A stretch of 64,000 nt of DNA. Source: Pseudomonas tensinigenes (GTDB lineage Bacteria > Pseudomonadota > Gammaproteobacteria > Pseudomonadales > Pseudomonadaceae). The stretch is taken from assembly GCF_014268445.2 (NCBI RefSeq), contig NZ_CP077089.1, forward strand, positions 1,729,501 to 1,793,500, read 5' to 3'. The notes under the pieces are model-generated. The model was given only the letters and a program-made list of their open reading frames with translations. It was not told the DNA's origin and ran no database searches. Every line of letters begins with the position of its first letter. The first letter of the stretch is position 1. A program made the position numbers and the translations under genes. Shown here piece after piece: positions 52,835 through 62,629 of this stretch.

Positions 52835-54079
52835 ATGAAGCTTCTTGTGATTCACCAAAACTTTCCGGGCCAGTTCCGTCATGTGGTGCTGGCGGCGATT
52901 GACAGGCGTTATGAGGTTTTGGCGATAGGTCGGGATACGGCGCCGGGTATCGCTGGGGTGAAAATATATCGATACCGCGCTGCCAGCCGAGCACCGGGCG
53001 GTATTCACCCCTACCTGACCCGTTACGAACAAGCGGTGACTGATGGACAGAAGGTTTTGGAAATTCTGCGCAGGCTGAAACATTCGGGTTATCGGCCGGA
53101 CGTAATTCTCGCTCATCCCGGGTGGGGGGAAACGCTCTTCGTCAAGGATGTCTATCCTGACACGCCGCTTGTTCACTATTGCGAATATTACTATCGAGCG
53201 CAGGGCGCGGATTCCGGGTTCGACCCTGAATTCCCGCGAGCCCCAAGGGATTCATCAAGGCTGCGAATACTCAATTCGCTGCATCTTTTGAATCTTGAGC
53301 AATGTGACATTGCGATTGCGCCTACGCGGTGGCAGCGCAGTCTGTTTCCTGCAGCGTATCAATCGGCCATTCGGGTTGTTCACGAGGGCGTCATTCAACG
53401 TTCTTGCTTGGCGAAAGTCAGGGCAGTCAGGTTGCCCAATGGAGTCGAACTGAGAGCCGGGCAGCCGATCGTTACTTATGTCGCGAGGAATCTTGAGCCT
53501 TATCGCGGGTTTCATAGTTTTATGCGAGCGATTCCGCCTATTCAGGCTGAGTGTCCCGATGTGCAGATAATCATAGTGGGCGGTGATGACGTCAGTTACG
53601 GGTGTAAGCCGGTTGGCTATGCAAATTGGCGCAGCAGGATGGAGGCAGAGGTAAGTTTCGATCATTCCACCGTTCATTTCACAGGGAAGCTTCCATACCA
53701 GACTTACCGGGCAGTTCTGCAATGTTCAAAGGTTCATGTTTATTTGACGTATCCGTTTGTTTTGTCGTGGTCGTTACTGGAGGCGATGGCCTCTGGGTGT
53801 GTGGTAGTAGCGTCGGATACGGCTCCGGTAAGGGAGGTGATCGTTGATGGTCACAATGGATTGCTGGTGGACTTCTTCGATCATCACGCTATTGCCAAAC
53901 GTATTGCCAGGGTTCTTGAATCCGCTGGTGAGTACGACCGCCTTCGCAGCGCTGCGAAGTTGACGGCGAGCAGATTCGATGTGGAGTGCGGCACGAAAAA
54001 ATACTTCGAGGTATTTGAAAGCGCAACATCCGGGTATCTCAAGAAACAGCCTGTTCCTCAGTTTGACAGGGAGATTTGA
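52835..54079 (+). CDS. GT4-family glycosyltransferase
   Basis: 414 residues, GT-B fold. The start MKLLVIHQNFPGQFRHVVLA and the donor-site E-x7-E box (PFVLSWSLLEAMASGCVVVAS) belong to family GT4 (PF00534). It moves a sugar from a nucleotide or lipid donor to an unknown acceptor. The GC content falls from here onward, and codon use looks different from the core genes. It is the first gene of the RTX unit, followed after one base by the next start. Confidence 0.85.
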   Translation: MKLLVIHQNFPGQFRHVVLAAIDRRYEVLAIGRDTAPGIAGVKIYRYRAASRAPGGIHPYLTRYEQAVTDGQKVLEILRRLKHSGYRPDVILAHPGWGETLFVKDVYPDTPLVHYCEYYYRAQGADSGFDPEFPRAPRDSSRLRILNSLHLLNLEQCDIAIAPTRWQRSLFPAAYQSAIRVVHEGVIQRSCLAKVRAVRLPNGVELRAGQPIVTYVARNLEPYRGFHSFMRAIPPIQAECPDVQIIIVGGDDVSYGCKPVGYANWRSRMEAEVSFDHSTVHFTGKLPYQTYRAVLQCSKVHVYLTYPFVLSWSLLEAMASGCVVVASDTAPVREVIVDGHNGLLVDFFDHHAIAKRIARVLESAGEYDRLRSAAKLTASRFDVECGTKKYFEVFESATSGYLKKQPVPQFDREI

Positions 54080-54080
54080 A

Positions 54081-54935
54081 ATGCTCCGGATGTCGCGCAA
54101 GCAATGGGTTAAATGGTTTAAGAAGTTTTTTAAGTGCGGCTTGTTTGTTTATGTCTGTTACTGCGTGGTGGGTTTTTATATCCGTGAAGAAGAAGTCGCC
54201 GAGGCGATGGCAATCTATTACGCGGATCAGGAGGCCTGTCAAAAGAAGCTGGCGAGTATGAAGCAGGTGCCCATACTGGGCGGCAGCTATGTGGATAAGA
54301 CTCTGGTGCCGGAGTTTTATGTTGGCATGCCTGAATTGGCGAATAAGAAAGCCTGCCTTGCCAATACGCTCAAGGGGCATTTCTGGTGGACCGGGACGGA
54401 GATACGCTCGTACTACGATCAGAGTGTAAAGCCGATTCCTGAAAGTTGGCGTCTTTATAAAGTGAGCGTCGGGCTTTATACAAGAAAAGAGACTACTGAG
54501 CCCCATGAGCGGGGCTATCGACACGTCAACTGGCCGGATGAATTGATTGTAAAGCTAAAAAATTATCCGGGACTGGAGCTTTGGCTTAATGCACCTCCGC
54601 CGCATTTCAAGAATGAGGGGGTCGTTAGAACGTTTGTCATTACTGGCTGGTCGCGGCGTGATGGAACACCTCGATTAATAAATTGTGACGGCTTGATACG
54701 TCCGGCTTCCGAGGAAGAACTGACTGGCAAGAAACTGGCAAAGTTCAGCAGAACTGAACTGGAGAATCTGGATTTTGGAAAGTTGAGTTTTTTTTGCACA
54801 GTGGAGTTACACAGCTTTGATTTTTCCGGGGGGCACGGTCGCGTAAGTCTCCGACTTTCCTCATTACGCGAAGCACCTGGGATGCTCAAGTTTCTCAGTG
54901 ATTATCTTTCACGCGCTGTTATTACAAGGAAGTAA
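54081..54935 (+). CDS. single-pass membrane protein of unknown function
   Basis: 284 residues. An N-terminal basic stretch and a helix at about 16-32 (KCGLFVYVCYCVVGFYI) make a type II membrane anchor; the large C-terminal part (about 35-284) is periplasmic and has no known domain. It contains GTEIRSYYDQSVKPIPESW and GYRHVNWPDELIV, which I do not recognise. The gene lies between the glycosyltransferase (1-base gap) and the RTX gene (2-base gap), so a role in the export or modification of the RTX protein is plausible. Confidence 0.72.
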   Translation: MLRMSRKQWVKWFKKFFKCGLFVYVCYCVVGFYIREEEVAEAMAIYYADQEACQKKLASMKQVPILGGSYVDKTLVPEFYVGMPELANKKACLANTLKGHFWWTGTEIRSYYDQSVKPIPESWRLYKVSVGLYTRKETTEPHERGYRHVNWPDELIVKLKNYPGLELWLNAPPPHFKNEGVVRTFVITGWSRRDGTPRLINCDGLIRPASEEELTGKKLAKFSRTELENLDFGKLSFFCTVELHSFDFSGGHGRVSLRLSSLREAPGMLKFLSDYLSRAVITRK

Positions 54936-54937
54936 CG

Positions 54938-57900
54938 ATGAGTTATGTATTTAGCGATATGGAAAAAACAGAAATCTTTAATGCAGCCAATATTTGCAAA
55001 GGGATGAGGCTGCGCTCAGAAGAGATTCAGTACGAAGCGCTGGAGTTAGCAGGGACTGGCTGCGCTCCGCTGTATCAAAAGCTATTTGACATTATCGATG
55101 GAAGAGTTTCTGAAGTTTTCGCTGTTGATGAAGAGACTGCAAAAGTTCTGAATAGCGCCAGGCTCTGGCTTGCCGTGGCTATTGATGCCAACGGGGGAAA
55201 CGGTGCCTACTCCGCCCTGATTCGCGGCTATACCTCGCGCCAAGGCGAATTGAGACTGAATAAAATCTTCAGTGAAGACCTGATGCAGCTGTCATCCAAT
55301 CAAGTCGCCGTCAATTTCATCAATACCCTGATCGACGGATCCCTTGCTGATCGATTAGCACCCTGGACGGTTCCGTCCATTAGCCAGATCGCAGAAATCG
55401 ATGCCAGCGCGATTGGCGAGGCTCTGTTTAGTAAGGTTTGCGGGGAGGACGATACAGCCGTGAAACGCAATGCCGGTTGGTCCGGGACAGTCGGATTCAG
55501 CCTGTTGGGTGGAGCGCCGCCCTATGAAACCTGGAGATTGATCTCCGCGGGTGATTCGCAAGGGGAAGATGGCGGCCCGCCGACTCAAGCAAAAGCCAAC
55601 AGGCTCGATGACTATAAAAATATTCTGTTCGCCATCGATTCATACAGTGTCGGCCTGCGGGCGGCGATCAGCAATTTCGGCGTCAATCCATTGCAAAGTC
55701 TGCTTTCCGTCGTGCCGGAGCAAATCAATATCGCGCTCGCCAGTGGCAGCCTCAATCCGCTGATTCAGCATGTAGTGAAAGGCACGCCGGTTTCCGTCGT
55801 GGTCGACCTGATACTGCGCTATGGCCAGAACGAATTCCTGGACATGTTCAAGCGCACCTACGAAGGCGATTCAGCAGCGCCGCCTACCACCGATGAAGCC
55901 TTCGCCACCAACGCTTACGCATTCTTCTCGGCATTTTCACCCGAGCAGTCCCAAAGCATCGTCACCCGATCAATCGGCGAATACGGAAACGCGGATTCAT
56001 GGGCAAAACTGGCTGGGGAGTCGACCCCCGTCGGCCTGTCGTTGCGCAATTCCCTGAAGCAGCTCAGTGAAATCGTCATTGAACGCGATGACGGTTATCC
56101 CGGACGCGGACTGGAGCTCTACGATCCGCTGACCGGCGAAGGTTTCATCACCGCGCAATGGCTCGCCGATCGTGCGCAAATGTTGGCCCGGTTGATTGCC
56201 CGAACCCAGGGCTCGTTTGGAGAACAATCGCTGCAGAAGTTTTCCTACTCCGATCTCGCCTCAGCCAAACAGGTGCCGATGACCACCGGTGTGTTGAACC
56301 CGCTGGTCATGTTCGGTGATGACGGCGCGCGGTCTTTCGCGGGCGGTGCGAACACTGATCATCTGTATGGCGGCGCGGGCAATGACACGATCAACGGCCT
56401 GGCAGGTCACGATGTCATCGAGGGTGGACGCGGCAACGACTTGCTTGCCGGAGGCGACGGCAATGATGCGCTGTACGCAATGGCCGGTGATGATGTTTTG
56501 CTCGGAGGAAAGGGCAACGACACTTTGATCGGTGGCGCAGGCAGCGACCGCTATGAGTTTTCCAGCGGTGATGGCATCGATGAGATCTTCGACGCCAACG
56601 CCAATGGGCAGCTATGGATCAACGGCGCGCCGATTCCTTCACTCAAACGCCGCGCCCCTTTGAGCGATGTCTGGTCGACCGAGGATCAGGCCATTACCCT
56701 GACTCTCATCGAAGAACTCAGCGAACCCACGCTCAACATCAAATATGGCCTGAACGATCTCGTCGTTATCAAGAACTTCCGCCCCGGGATGCTGGGTATC
56801 CGACTTCCTGAATACCAAGACCCTACGGTCTCTGCTCCCGATCTGGTTCTCCAGGGCGACTGGAAAGCGAAAGATATCGACCCGAATGTTTCCGGTGATC
56901 AGTTCTCATACGATGAGTTGGGCAACGCCTTGCTATTGCCCAACGTAAAACAGAGAAACAAGGCCGATGTGCTCTACGGCTCTGCAAAAGACGACGTCAT
57001 TCTCGGACTTGGTGGATCAGACCGATTGTTCGGCAAGGACGGAAACGATCAGTTGTTTGGGGATAAACGGACGACGCTCGAAAAGGCCATGGCCGCTGGT
57101 GACTCTAAAGGGAAAGCCGCTCGAGGCGATTGGCTTGACGGAGGCGCCGGCCACGATTTGCTCATCGGTACAGCATCCCAGGACGTGCTTCTGGGCGGTA
57201 ACGATCGGGATACGCTGATTGGAGGTGCGGGAGATGACGTTTTATCAGGGGATGCAACGACCGGCGCGCTGGAGCAGAAATGGGGATTCAAACGCGTCGA
57301 CGTTCTTATAGACGGCGGTGTCACCAGTCACCGAACTGTCTTTTCAAAGGCCTCCTTTAATAGTTCGACGCAGGGCGATAACGACGTTCTCTACGGTCAG
57401 GGCGGTCGCGATGTTCTCAATGGTGAATGGGGCGACGATCTGCTTGATGGCGGAACTGAGGATGACCTTCTTGGAGGGGATGGCGGGAATGACACGCTGG
57501 CCGGAGGAAGTGGTAACGACACAATGATGGGAGATAACCTCGACTGGGGCGGTGGCCTGCAAAGCAAACACCATGGCAATGATGTATTGGACGGTGGCAG
57601 TGGCGATGATCGGCTCGCTGGTAACGGTGGAAACGACGCGATTTATGGTGGTCCAGGCAATGACACTCTCAAGGGCGATGACGATGTACTGAACGGCGTT
57701 GCCGGTGACGCCGCCCATTTTTTTGGAAATGACCTGCTGGACGGTGGCGCGGGAGACGACAAACTCTGGGGCGGTGGGGCGGACGATCTGCTGTTCGGAG
57801 GTGAGGGTAACGACGTGCTGGCCGGGGATTATGCTGAGCACCCGATTCGTTATCACGGTAATGATTTACTCGATGGCGGAACGGGCGATGACACACTTCA

Positions 57901-60502
57901 GGGAATGGGTGGCTCCGATACCCTGATCGGTGGGGCAGGAGCTGACGCGCTGGATGGTGATGTGTCCAACCTGCAGTCAGGTGGAATCAACAATGATTAC
58001 CTTCAAGGCGATGAAGGAAACGATACCCTTCTGGGAGGCTTGGGCGCCGACACGCTTTATGGCGGCGCTGATGATGACATTTTATCCGGCGACTACGAGC
58101 AGACAGCCGAGGCTGAACACGGCGCAGATTATCTGGACGGTGGTTCAGGCAACGATACCCTGCTGGGCGGTGGTGGCAACGACACTTTGTTGGGCGGGGA
58201 GGGTGTAGACCACCTTCGTGGAGATTCAGGCAATAACGTTTTTGATGGCGGGGCCGGTAACGACGTGATGGAGGGCCATGACGGCGCTGATCTTTACTAT
58301 TTCGGGGTGGGTGATGGTCTTGACGTTATCACCGATTCAGGTGGCAGCAATGTCATCAAGTTCGGTGCCGGGTTCTCTGCGGAAAGTCTGAAAGCCGACA
58401 TCATTGATGTTTCCGTAGGCCGGGTATTGCGGCTGTTCAATGGTGAGGGGGACGCCATCCTTATCAGGAATTATGAAGAATGGAAGAATTCAACGTTCAC
58501 GTTTAGCGATGGTGTCATTCTCGGCTATCAAGAGGTCATGAAAAAAACGCTGCCAGCCGTAGATATCATCGAACCGCCAGCAGGGGAAGGAGTGCTGGCC
58601 AAAGAAGAAGATAAAGACATCATTGCAGACGAAGACCCGGTTGCTGTTCCGGGCCAATCAGGGATCGTTGTTCCTGGTGAGGAACGAAGTAATGCCATTG
58701 ATCATAATGTTGGCTGGACAGACAGGTTCCTGGCGGAGCTCAAAGCAAAGCGCTCCGCAAGCAGGCATGCAACAGGCTTTACCTTGAGCAAACCAGGTGT
58801 CTGGGTTCGTAACCATATAACCACCAACGATACGGGTTATATCACCCACACTGATGTGATCGATGAAAGCATCGAAACGGGGGTATTGTCTGAAACGCCT
58901 CAATGGATGGGGTCTGCCACTGGCGATGCGGTATTTAGCGAAAGACAGTCAAGCTCTACATCCCAATCCAGTTTTCGAGAGGTAAAGAAAGAGGGCATTA
59001 CGTCGCCGTTATTACTGGAGCCACGTTATTTTCGATCTGGCACTGCCAGCGGTTTTTCATTCAAAGTCGGCGACGTAATTATTGCAGATAGAACAGATTC
59101 AGGTGCTATCGAAGGATGGTACATCTATCCTGCTGAAAGTTTCACGGCGGGCGAAACTGTCCGCAAGGAATTTCGGCGGGATGTCACAACTGAAGCGATC
59201 AAACATAAAGTTGTCCACGGCGACGATGTCGGTGGGCGAGTTAATGTCGAAGTCGGCAATCTTTTCCAGGGTGGTGCAGGCGATGACCTGATCGTCGCCT
59301 ATTCTGGTGTTCTACTTGATTACGACTATATTAATGACAGGATACCGGGTGCCTTTCTGTCCGCCGGGGCGGGCAATGATACCCTGCTCGGTTCTGAAGG
59401 CGCTGATTATTTATTGAGCGGCGCTGGGGATGACTACCTGTACGGTGAAAACGGTGCCGATACTTACATCGTGCAGGCACATGTTGGCGCAACGACCATT
59501 ATCGCGGATGTGCTGAATCCGGTTTTTCTCCGACCTGAAGTAGGTGTTGCCGGATGGAAGGACGAGTATGGATTAGTCGATCAAGATACTGTCGTGCTTC
59601 CAGAGGACGCGACGCAGGAGAATTTGCAGCTCAGTTGGGGCGCAACACTCATTGAAACAGTGAATGTTGAGTTGGCAACTGATCCGCGTCGTGATGCCTA
59701 TCGCCATCCGCCTCGGGCGAAAATGCTCTATTCGACACTCGATATTAAATGGGGTGGGTCGCAGAAAGTTCGCATTGTTCTACCCAATGCCGGAGATATT
59801 GAGGGTTCCGGTATCGAGGTTATAAAGTTTGCAGATGGATCAAGCGTTACTCTCAAAGAGCTGTTTGGCTCCAGTCAGCTGGGTCCTGCCCCGGATACTT
59901 ATCACAATGGTCTGTTGGTCGATAATGCGGCCAGTGCCAAATCTATGAGAGATGGCCAAGCGCTCCCACTGGTGGGAAGTCACGGTAATGACACGCTAAG
60001 CGGCGCAGGTGAAATCAGAGGTATGCATGGACATGATGTGCTGATGGGGAGTGTCGACGATGATGTGCTGCTCGGCGGTCCCGGTAATGACACATTGTCT
60101 GGTGGTGCTGGCAACGATCTCTATAAATACGATGGTCTTGGAAGAGACTTGATTAACAATACCGGGGGTGGGATCGATGGAATCGATTTTTCTGGTGTGG
60201 GTATACCTATTGAACAATTAAGGTTTCATCGCGATCAGGATGATCTTGTCATAGTGGTCAGTTATGGCGTGGGCCCCAAGATTCGAGTGGCTAATCATTT
60301 TTCTGGAGGCGAAAGCGCGATTGGGTTCATAAGGGTTAGCGGTGAAGGAAAGGCAGTTCAAGACTACACCTCAATGCAAATTGCCGAACGACTGCATCCT
60401 CTTCCGCCGTTGCGGGATGTGGAGGATATTCTTGTAAAAGAAAACGAAGAATCGCACCTCGCTTTGGCCGAAATAATTCAGTTCTACGAACTGAACATGT
60501 GA
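54938..60502 (+). CDS. giant RTX calcium-binding repeat protein
   Basis: 1854 residues. The N-terminal 460 residues are helical and unassigned. RTX nonapeptide blocks (GGxGxDxLx) occur at about 470-548, 676-775, 813-1120, 1443-1508 and 1680-1730; they bind Ca2+ on folding outside the cell. Non-repeat inserts at about 548-675 and 1145-1440 separate the blocks. No catalytic motif was seen. The C-terminus (HLALAEIIQFYELNM) could be a type I secretion signal, but no hlyB/hlyD/tolC genes are in the window. AAGGAAG lies 6 bases ahead of the ATG. Confidence 0.9.
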   Translation: MSYVFSDMEKTEIFNAANICKGMRLRSEEIQYEALELAGTGCAPLYQKLFDIIDGRVSEVFAVDEETAKVLNSARLWLAVAIDANGGNGAYSALIRGYTSRQGELRLNKIFSEDLMQLSSNQVAVNFINTLIDGSLADRLAPWTVPSISQIAEIDASAIGEALFSKVCGEDDTAVKRNAGWSGTVGFSLLGGAPPYETWRLISAGDSQGEDGGPPTQAKANRLDDYKNILFAIDSYSVGLRAAISNFGVNPLQSLLSVVPEQINIALASGSLNPLIQHVVKGTPVSVVVDLILRYGQNEFLDMFKRTYEGDSAAPPTTDEAFATNAYAFFSAFSPEQSQSIVTRSIGEYGNADSWAKLAGESTPVGLSLRNSLKQLSEIVIERDDGYPGRGLELYDPLTGEGFITAQWLADRAQMLARLIARTQGSFGEQSLQKFSYSDLASAKQVPMTTGVLNPLVMFGDDGARSFAGGANTDHLYGGAGNDTINGLAGHDVIEGGRGNDLLAGGDGNDALYAMAGDDVLLGGKGNDTLIGGAGSDRYEFSSGDGIDEIFDANANGQLWINGAPIPSLKRRAPLSDVWSTEDQAITLTLIEELSEPTLNIKYGLNDLVVIKNFRPGMLGIRLPEYQDPTVSAPDLVLQGDWKAKDIDPNVSGDQFSYDELGNALLLPNVKQRNKADVLYGSAKDDVILGLGGSDRLFGKDGNDQLFGDKRTTLEKAMAAGDSKGKAARGDWLDGGAGHDLLIGTASQDVLLGGNDRDTLIGGAGDDVLSGDATTGALEQKWGFKRVDVLIDGGVTSHRTVFSKASFNSSTQGDNDVLYGQGGRDVLNGEWGDDLLDGGTEDDLLGGDGGNDTLAGGSGNDTMMGDNLDWGGGLQSKHHGNDVLDGGSGDDRLAGNGGNDAIYGGPGNDTLKGDDDVLNGVAGDAAHFFGNDLLDGGAGDDKLWGGGADDLLFGGEGNDVLAGDYAEHPIRYHGNDLLDGGTGDDTLQGMGGSDTLIGGAGADALDGDVSNLQSGGINNDYLQGDEGNDTLLGGLGADTLYGGADDDILSGDYEQTAEAEHGADYLDGGSGNDTLLGGGGNDTLLGGEGVDHLRGDSGNNVFDGGAGNDVMEGHDGADLYYFGVGDGLDVITDSGGSNVIKFGAGFSAESLKADIIDVSVGRVLRLFNGEGDAILIRNYEEWKNSTFTFSDGVILGYQEVMKKTLPAVDIIEPPAGEGVLAKEEDKDIIADEDPVAVPGQSGIVVPGEERSNAIDHNVGWTDRFLAELKAKRSASRHATGFTLSKPGVWVRNHITTNDTGYITHTDVIDESIETGVLSETPQWMGSATGDAVFSERQSSSTSQSSFREVKKEGITSPLLLEPRYFRSGTASGFSFKVGDVIIADRTDSGAIEGWYIYPAESFTAGETVRKEFRRDVTTEAIKHKVVHGDDVGGRVNVEVGNLFQGGAGDDLIVAYSGVLLDYDYINDRIPGAFLSAGAGNDTLLGSEGADYLLSGAGDDYLYGENGADTYIVQAHVGATTIIADVLNPVFLRPEVGVAGWKDEYGLVDQDTVVLPEDATQENLQLSWGATLIETVNVELATDPRRDAYRHPPRAKMLYSTLDIKWGGSQKVRIVLPNAGDIEGSGIEVIKFADGSSVTLKELFGSSQLGPAPDTYHNGLLVDNAASAKSMRDGQALPLVGSHGNDTLSGAGEIRGMHGHDVLMGSVDDDVLLGGPGNDTLSGGAGNDLYKYDGLGRDLINNTGGGIDGIDFSGVGIPIEQLRFHRDQDDLVIVVSYGVGPKIRVANHFSGGESAIGFIRVSGEGKAVQDYTSMQIAERLHPLPPLRDVEDILVKENEESHLALAEIIQFYELNM
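57374..58250 (+). repeat. 44-residue higher-order repeats in the RTX gene
   Basis: Beyond the nonapeptides there is a larger unit with a loop then (H/F)GNDxLDGGxGDDxL. The aligned positions are at 57572, 57722, 57854, 57986 and 58118, so the spacing is 150, 132, 132 and 132 bp. The period of 132 bp (44 residues) is exact over three units. Confidence 0.75.
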
Positions 60503-60527
60503 CCGCAATAACTTCAGATTGAGGGAA

Positions 60528-60558
60528 CCGCGATGGGACCAAGAGGTGACCATCGCGG
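60528..60558. terminator. hairpin between RTX and HIBCH genes
   Basis: Perfect 9-bp stem CCGCGATGG / CCATCGCGG with a 13-base loop, located between two convergent stops; no T-run, so it may act only weakly or through RNA stability. Confidence 0.5.
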
Positions 60559-60570
60559 GCAATCAGTACT

Positions 60571-61683
60571 TCAATACTGCGTCAAATCCGCCAACGGATG
60601 CCGCCCCTCCCAAACCTTGTGAAAATGCGCCTCAACCACCGCTTCCGGCACATTGTTGATATCCGGCCAATGCCAGTGCGGCTTCTGATCCTTGTCGATC
60701 AACCGTGCGCGAACCCCTTCGCTGAACTCCGGATGCCGGCAGCAATTGAGGCTCAGGGTGTATTCCATCTGAAAGACTTCGGCCAGCGACATGTGCCGGG
60801 CGCGGATGATCTGTTCCCAGACCAGATGCGCGGTCAGCGGCGAGCCTTCGCTCATGGTTTTCGCTGCCCGTGCGATCAACGGATCGCTGCTGTCGCGCTG
60901 CAGGCTGATGGCTTTCCAGGCGCAGGCCACGTTGCTGACGTCGAGCAGTTCGTCGATCTGCTGGCGACGCGGTAGCCACTGCGCCTCGGGCATCTGCGCC
61001 ACGGCTTCCTGCTGCAACGCCTTGAGCAAACTGTTGAGTTGCACGTCTGTCTGTTCCTGCCAATTGAGCTGCAGCAGGCCTTCGATCAATTGCGGCTGCT
61101 GTTCGTCAAGCAGGAAGCGGTCGGCCAGGTCCAGATCGATCGCATCACGAGCGTTCATGTGCGCACCGGTCAGGCCGAGGAACAAACCGAGCTTGCCCGG
61201 CAGCCGGGCGAGAAACCAACTGGCGCCGACGTCCGGATACAAACCAATGCTGATTTCCGGCATCGCCAGGCGGCTGCTCGGCGTAACAATCCGCGTACTG
61301 GCACCTTGCAACAGGCCCATGCCGCCACCGAGCACGTAACCATGGCCCCAGCAGATCAACGGTTTCGGATAGGTGTGCAGGCTGTAATCCAGACGATATT
61401 CCGCGCTGAAAAACTGCGCGGCCAGCGGTGGTACTTCGCCGGGATGGGCGCGACAGGCCTCAACCAGGCTGCGCACCTCGCCGCCAGCGCAGAAGGCCTT
61501 GGCGCCATTGCCGCGCAGTAGCACGCAGACGATTTGTGGATCCTTGGCCCAGGCGTTCAGCTTGTCGCTGAGGGCGTTGATCATCGGCAGGGACAGCGCA
61601 TTCAGCGACTTTTCAGCATCCAGGCTGGCGATACCGATGCGGGCGCCGTCGGTGCCGGTGAGTTCTTCGAAGTGCAGATTCAT
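60571..61683 (-). CDS. 3-hydroxyisobutyryl-CoA hydrolase (enoyl-CoA hydratase family)
   Basis: 370 residues of the ECH_2 type (PF16113). The oxyanion region GNGAKAFCAGGEVRSL, GHGYVLGGGMGLLQGAS and the C-terminal EGVRARLIDKDQKPHW are hallmarks of the hydrolase that acts in valine degradation. It converts 3-hydroxyisobutyryl-CoA to the free acid. A perfect palindrome at 61706-61724 lies in its promoter region. It is convergent with the RTX gene. Confidence 0.87.
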   Translation of the reverse strand: MNLHFEELTGTDGARIGIASLDAEKSLNALSLPMINALSDKLNAWAKDPQIVCVLLRGNGAKAFCAGGEVRSLVEACRAHPGEVPPLAAQFFSAEYRLDYSLHTYPKPLICWGHGYVLGGGMGLLQGASTRIVTPSSRLAMPEISIGLYPDVGASWFLARLPGKLGLFLGLTGAHMNARDAIDLDLADRFLLDEQQPQLIEGLLQLNWQEQTDVQLNSLLKALQQEAVAQMPEAQWLPRRQQIDELLDVSNVACAWKAISLQRDSSDPLIARAAKTMSEGSPLTAHLVWEQIIRARHMSLAEVFQMEYTLSLNCCRHPEFSEGVRARLIDKDQKPHWHWPDINNVPEAVVEAHFHKVWEGRHPLADLTQY

Positions 61684-61705
61684 CGTGACCTCGATCGGGA
61701 ATTTG

Positions 61706-61724
61706 AACGATCAGTATGATCGTT
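61706..61724. promoter_or_regulatory. palindromic operator-like site upstream of HIBCH
   Basis: AACGATCA-GTA-TGATCGTT is a perfect 8-bp dyad with a 3-bp centre, 23 bases upstream of the hydrolase start and about 90 bases upstream of ung. It looks like a binding site for a dimeric (TetR- or GntR-like) repressor; the factor is unknown. Confidence 0.5.
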
Positions 61725-61815
61725 GTGTGGGAAAGTGCCGGATCTGCATCAGATCAATTGACAAGCGTGGTCGGCTTTCCTAGGGTTCGCCCCATTGTTT
61801 TTGCCGGGTATGACC

Positions 61816-62508
61816 ATGACTGCTGACGACCGTATCAAACTCGAACCGAGCTGGAAGGAGGCACTGCGTGCTGAGTTCGACCAGCCTTACATGGCAGAGT
61901 TGCGCCAGTTTCTGCAGCAGGAGCGGGCGGCCGGCAAGGAAATCTATCCGCCGGGGCCGATGATTTTCAATGCCTTGAATTCAACACCGCTGGATAAAGT
62001 GAAGGTGGTGATCCTCGGCCAGGACCCGTATCACGGCCCGGGCCAGGCCCACGGTTTGTGCTTCTCGGTGCAACCGGGCGTGCCGGCACCGCCGTCGCTG
62101 GTCAACATCTATAAAGAGTTGAAACGCGACCTCAACATCGACATTCCCAATCACGGTTACCTGCAGAGCTGGGCCGATCAGGGCGTGTTGATGATCAACA
62201 CGACCATGACCGTCGAGCGCGCCAACGCCAATGCGCACAAGGACAAGGGCTGGCAGTTCTTTACTGATCGAATCATTGAACTGGTCAGCGAGCGCCAGCC
62301 GCATCTGGTGTTCATGCTCTGGGGCGCCCATGCGCAGAGCAAGCAGAAACTGATCGACGCGACCAAGCATCTGGTGCTGACGTCGGTGCATCCGTCGCCG
62401 CTGTCGGCGTATCGCGGGTTTTTGGGGTGTGGGCACTTCAGCCGGACCAACAAGTTTCTCGAGCAGAATGGTGAAACGCCGATCGAGTGGCGTTTGCCGC
62501 CGATTTGA
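61816..62508 (+). CDS. ung: uracil-DNA glycosylase
   Basis: 230 residues, the standard length of Pseudomonas Ung. The catalytic Asp is D70 in [13 protein letters not shown], and the minor-groove loop [13 protein letters not shown] contains the catalytic His. It removes uracil from DNA for base-excision repair. The start at 61816 ([10 protein letters not shown]) is the usual one; an ATG two codons upstream (61810) is also possible. Confidence 0.95.
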   Translation: MTADDRIKLEPSWKEALRAEFDQPYMAELRQFLQQERAAGKEIYPPGPMIFNALNSTPLDKVKVVILGQDPYHGPGQAHGLCFSVQPGVPAPPSLVNIYKELKRDLNIDIPNHGYLQSWADQGVLMINTTMTVERANANAHKDKGWQFFTDRIIELVSERQPHLVFMLWGAHAQSKQKLIDATKHLVLTSVHPSPLSAYRGFLGCGHFSRTNKFLEQNGETPIEWRLPPI

Positions 62509-62523
62509 TGGGCTGCCGGCCCC

Positions 62524-62614
62524 TTCGCGAGCAGGCTCGCTCCCACAGGGTTTTGAGGTGTACACATAATCTGTGGCACCCACAAGAACCTGTGGGAGCG
62601 AGCCTGCTCGCGAA
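62524..62614. repeat. REPIN (GTGGGAGCGAG type)
   Basis: Arms at 62524-62546 and 62592-62614, TTCGCG ends outermost, between the convergent ung and AbrB-like genes. Confidence 0.92.
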
Positions 62615-62629
62615 AAGGGCGACGCGGTC

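Noticed and set aside
54938..60502. RTX protein as a toxin with a local type I secretion system
   Set aside because: No haemolysin acylase or hlyB/hlyD/tolC-like gene is nearby and no toxin domain is visible; only the RTX repeats are certain.
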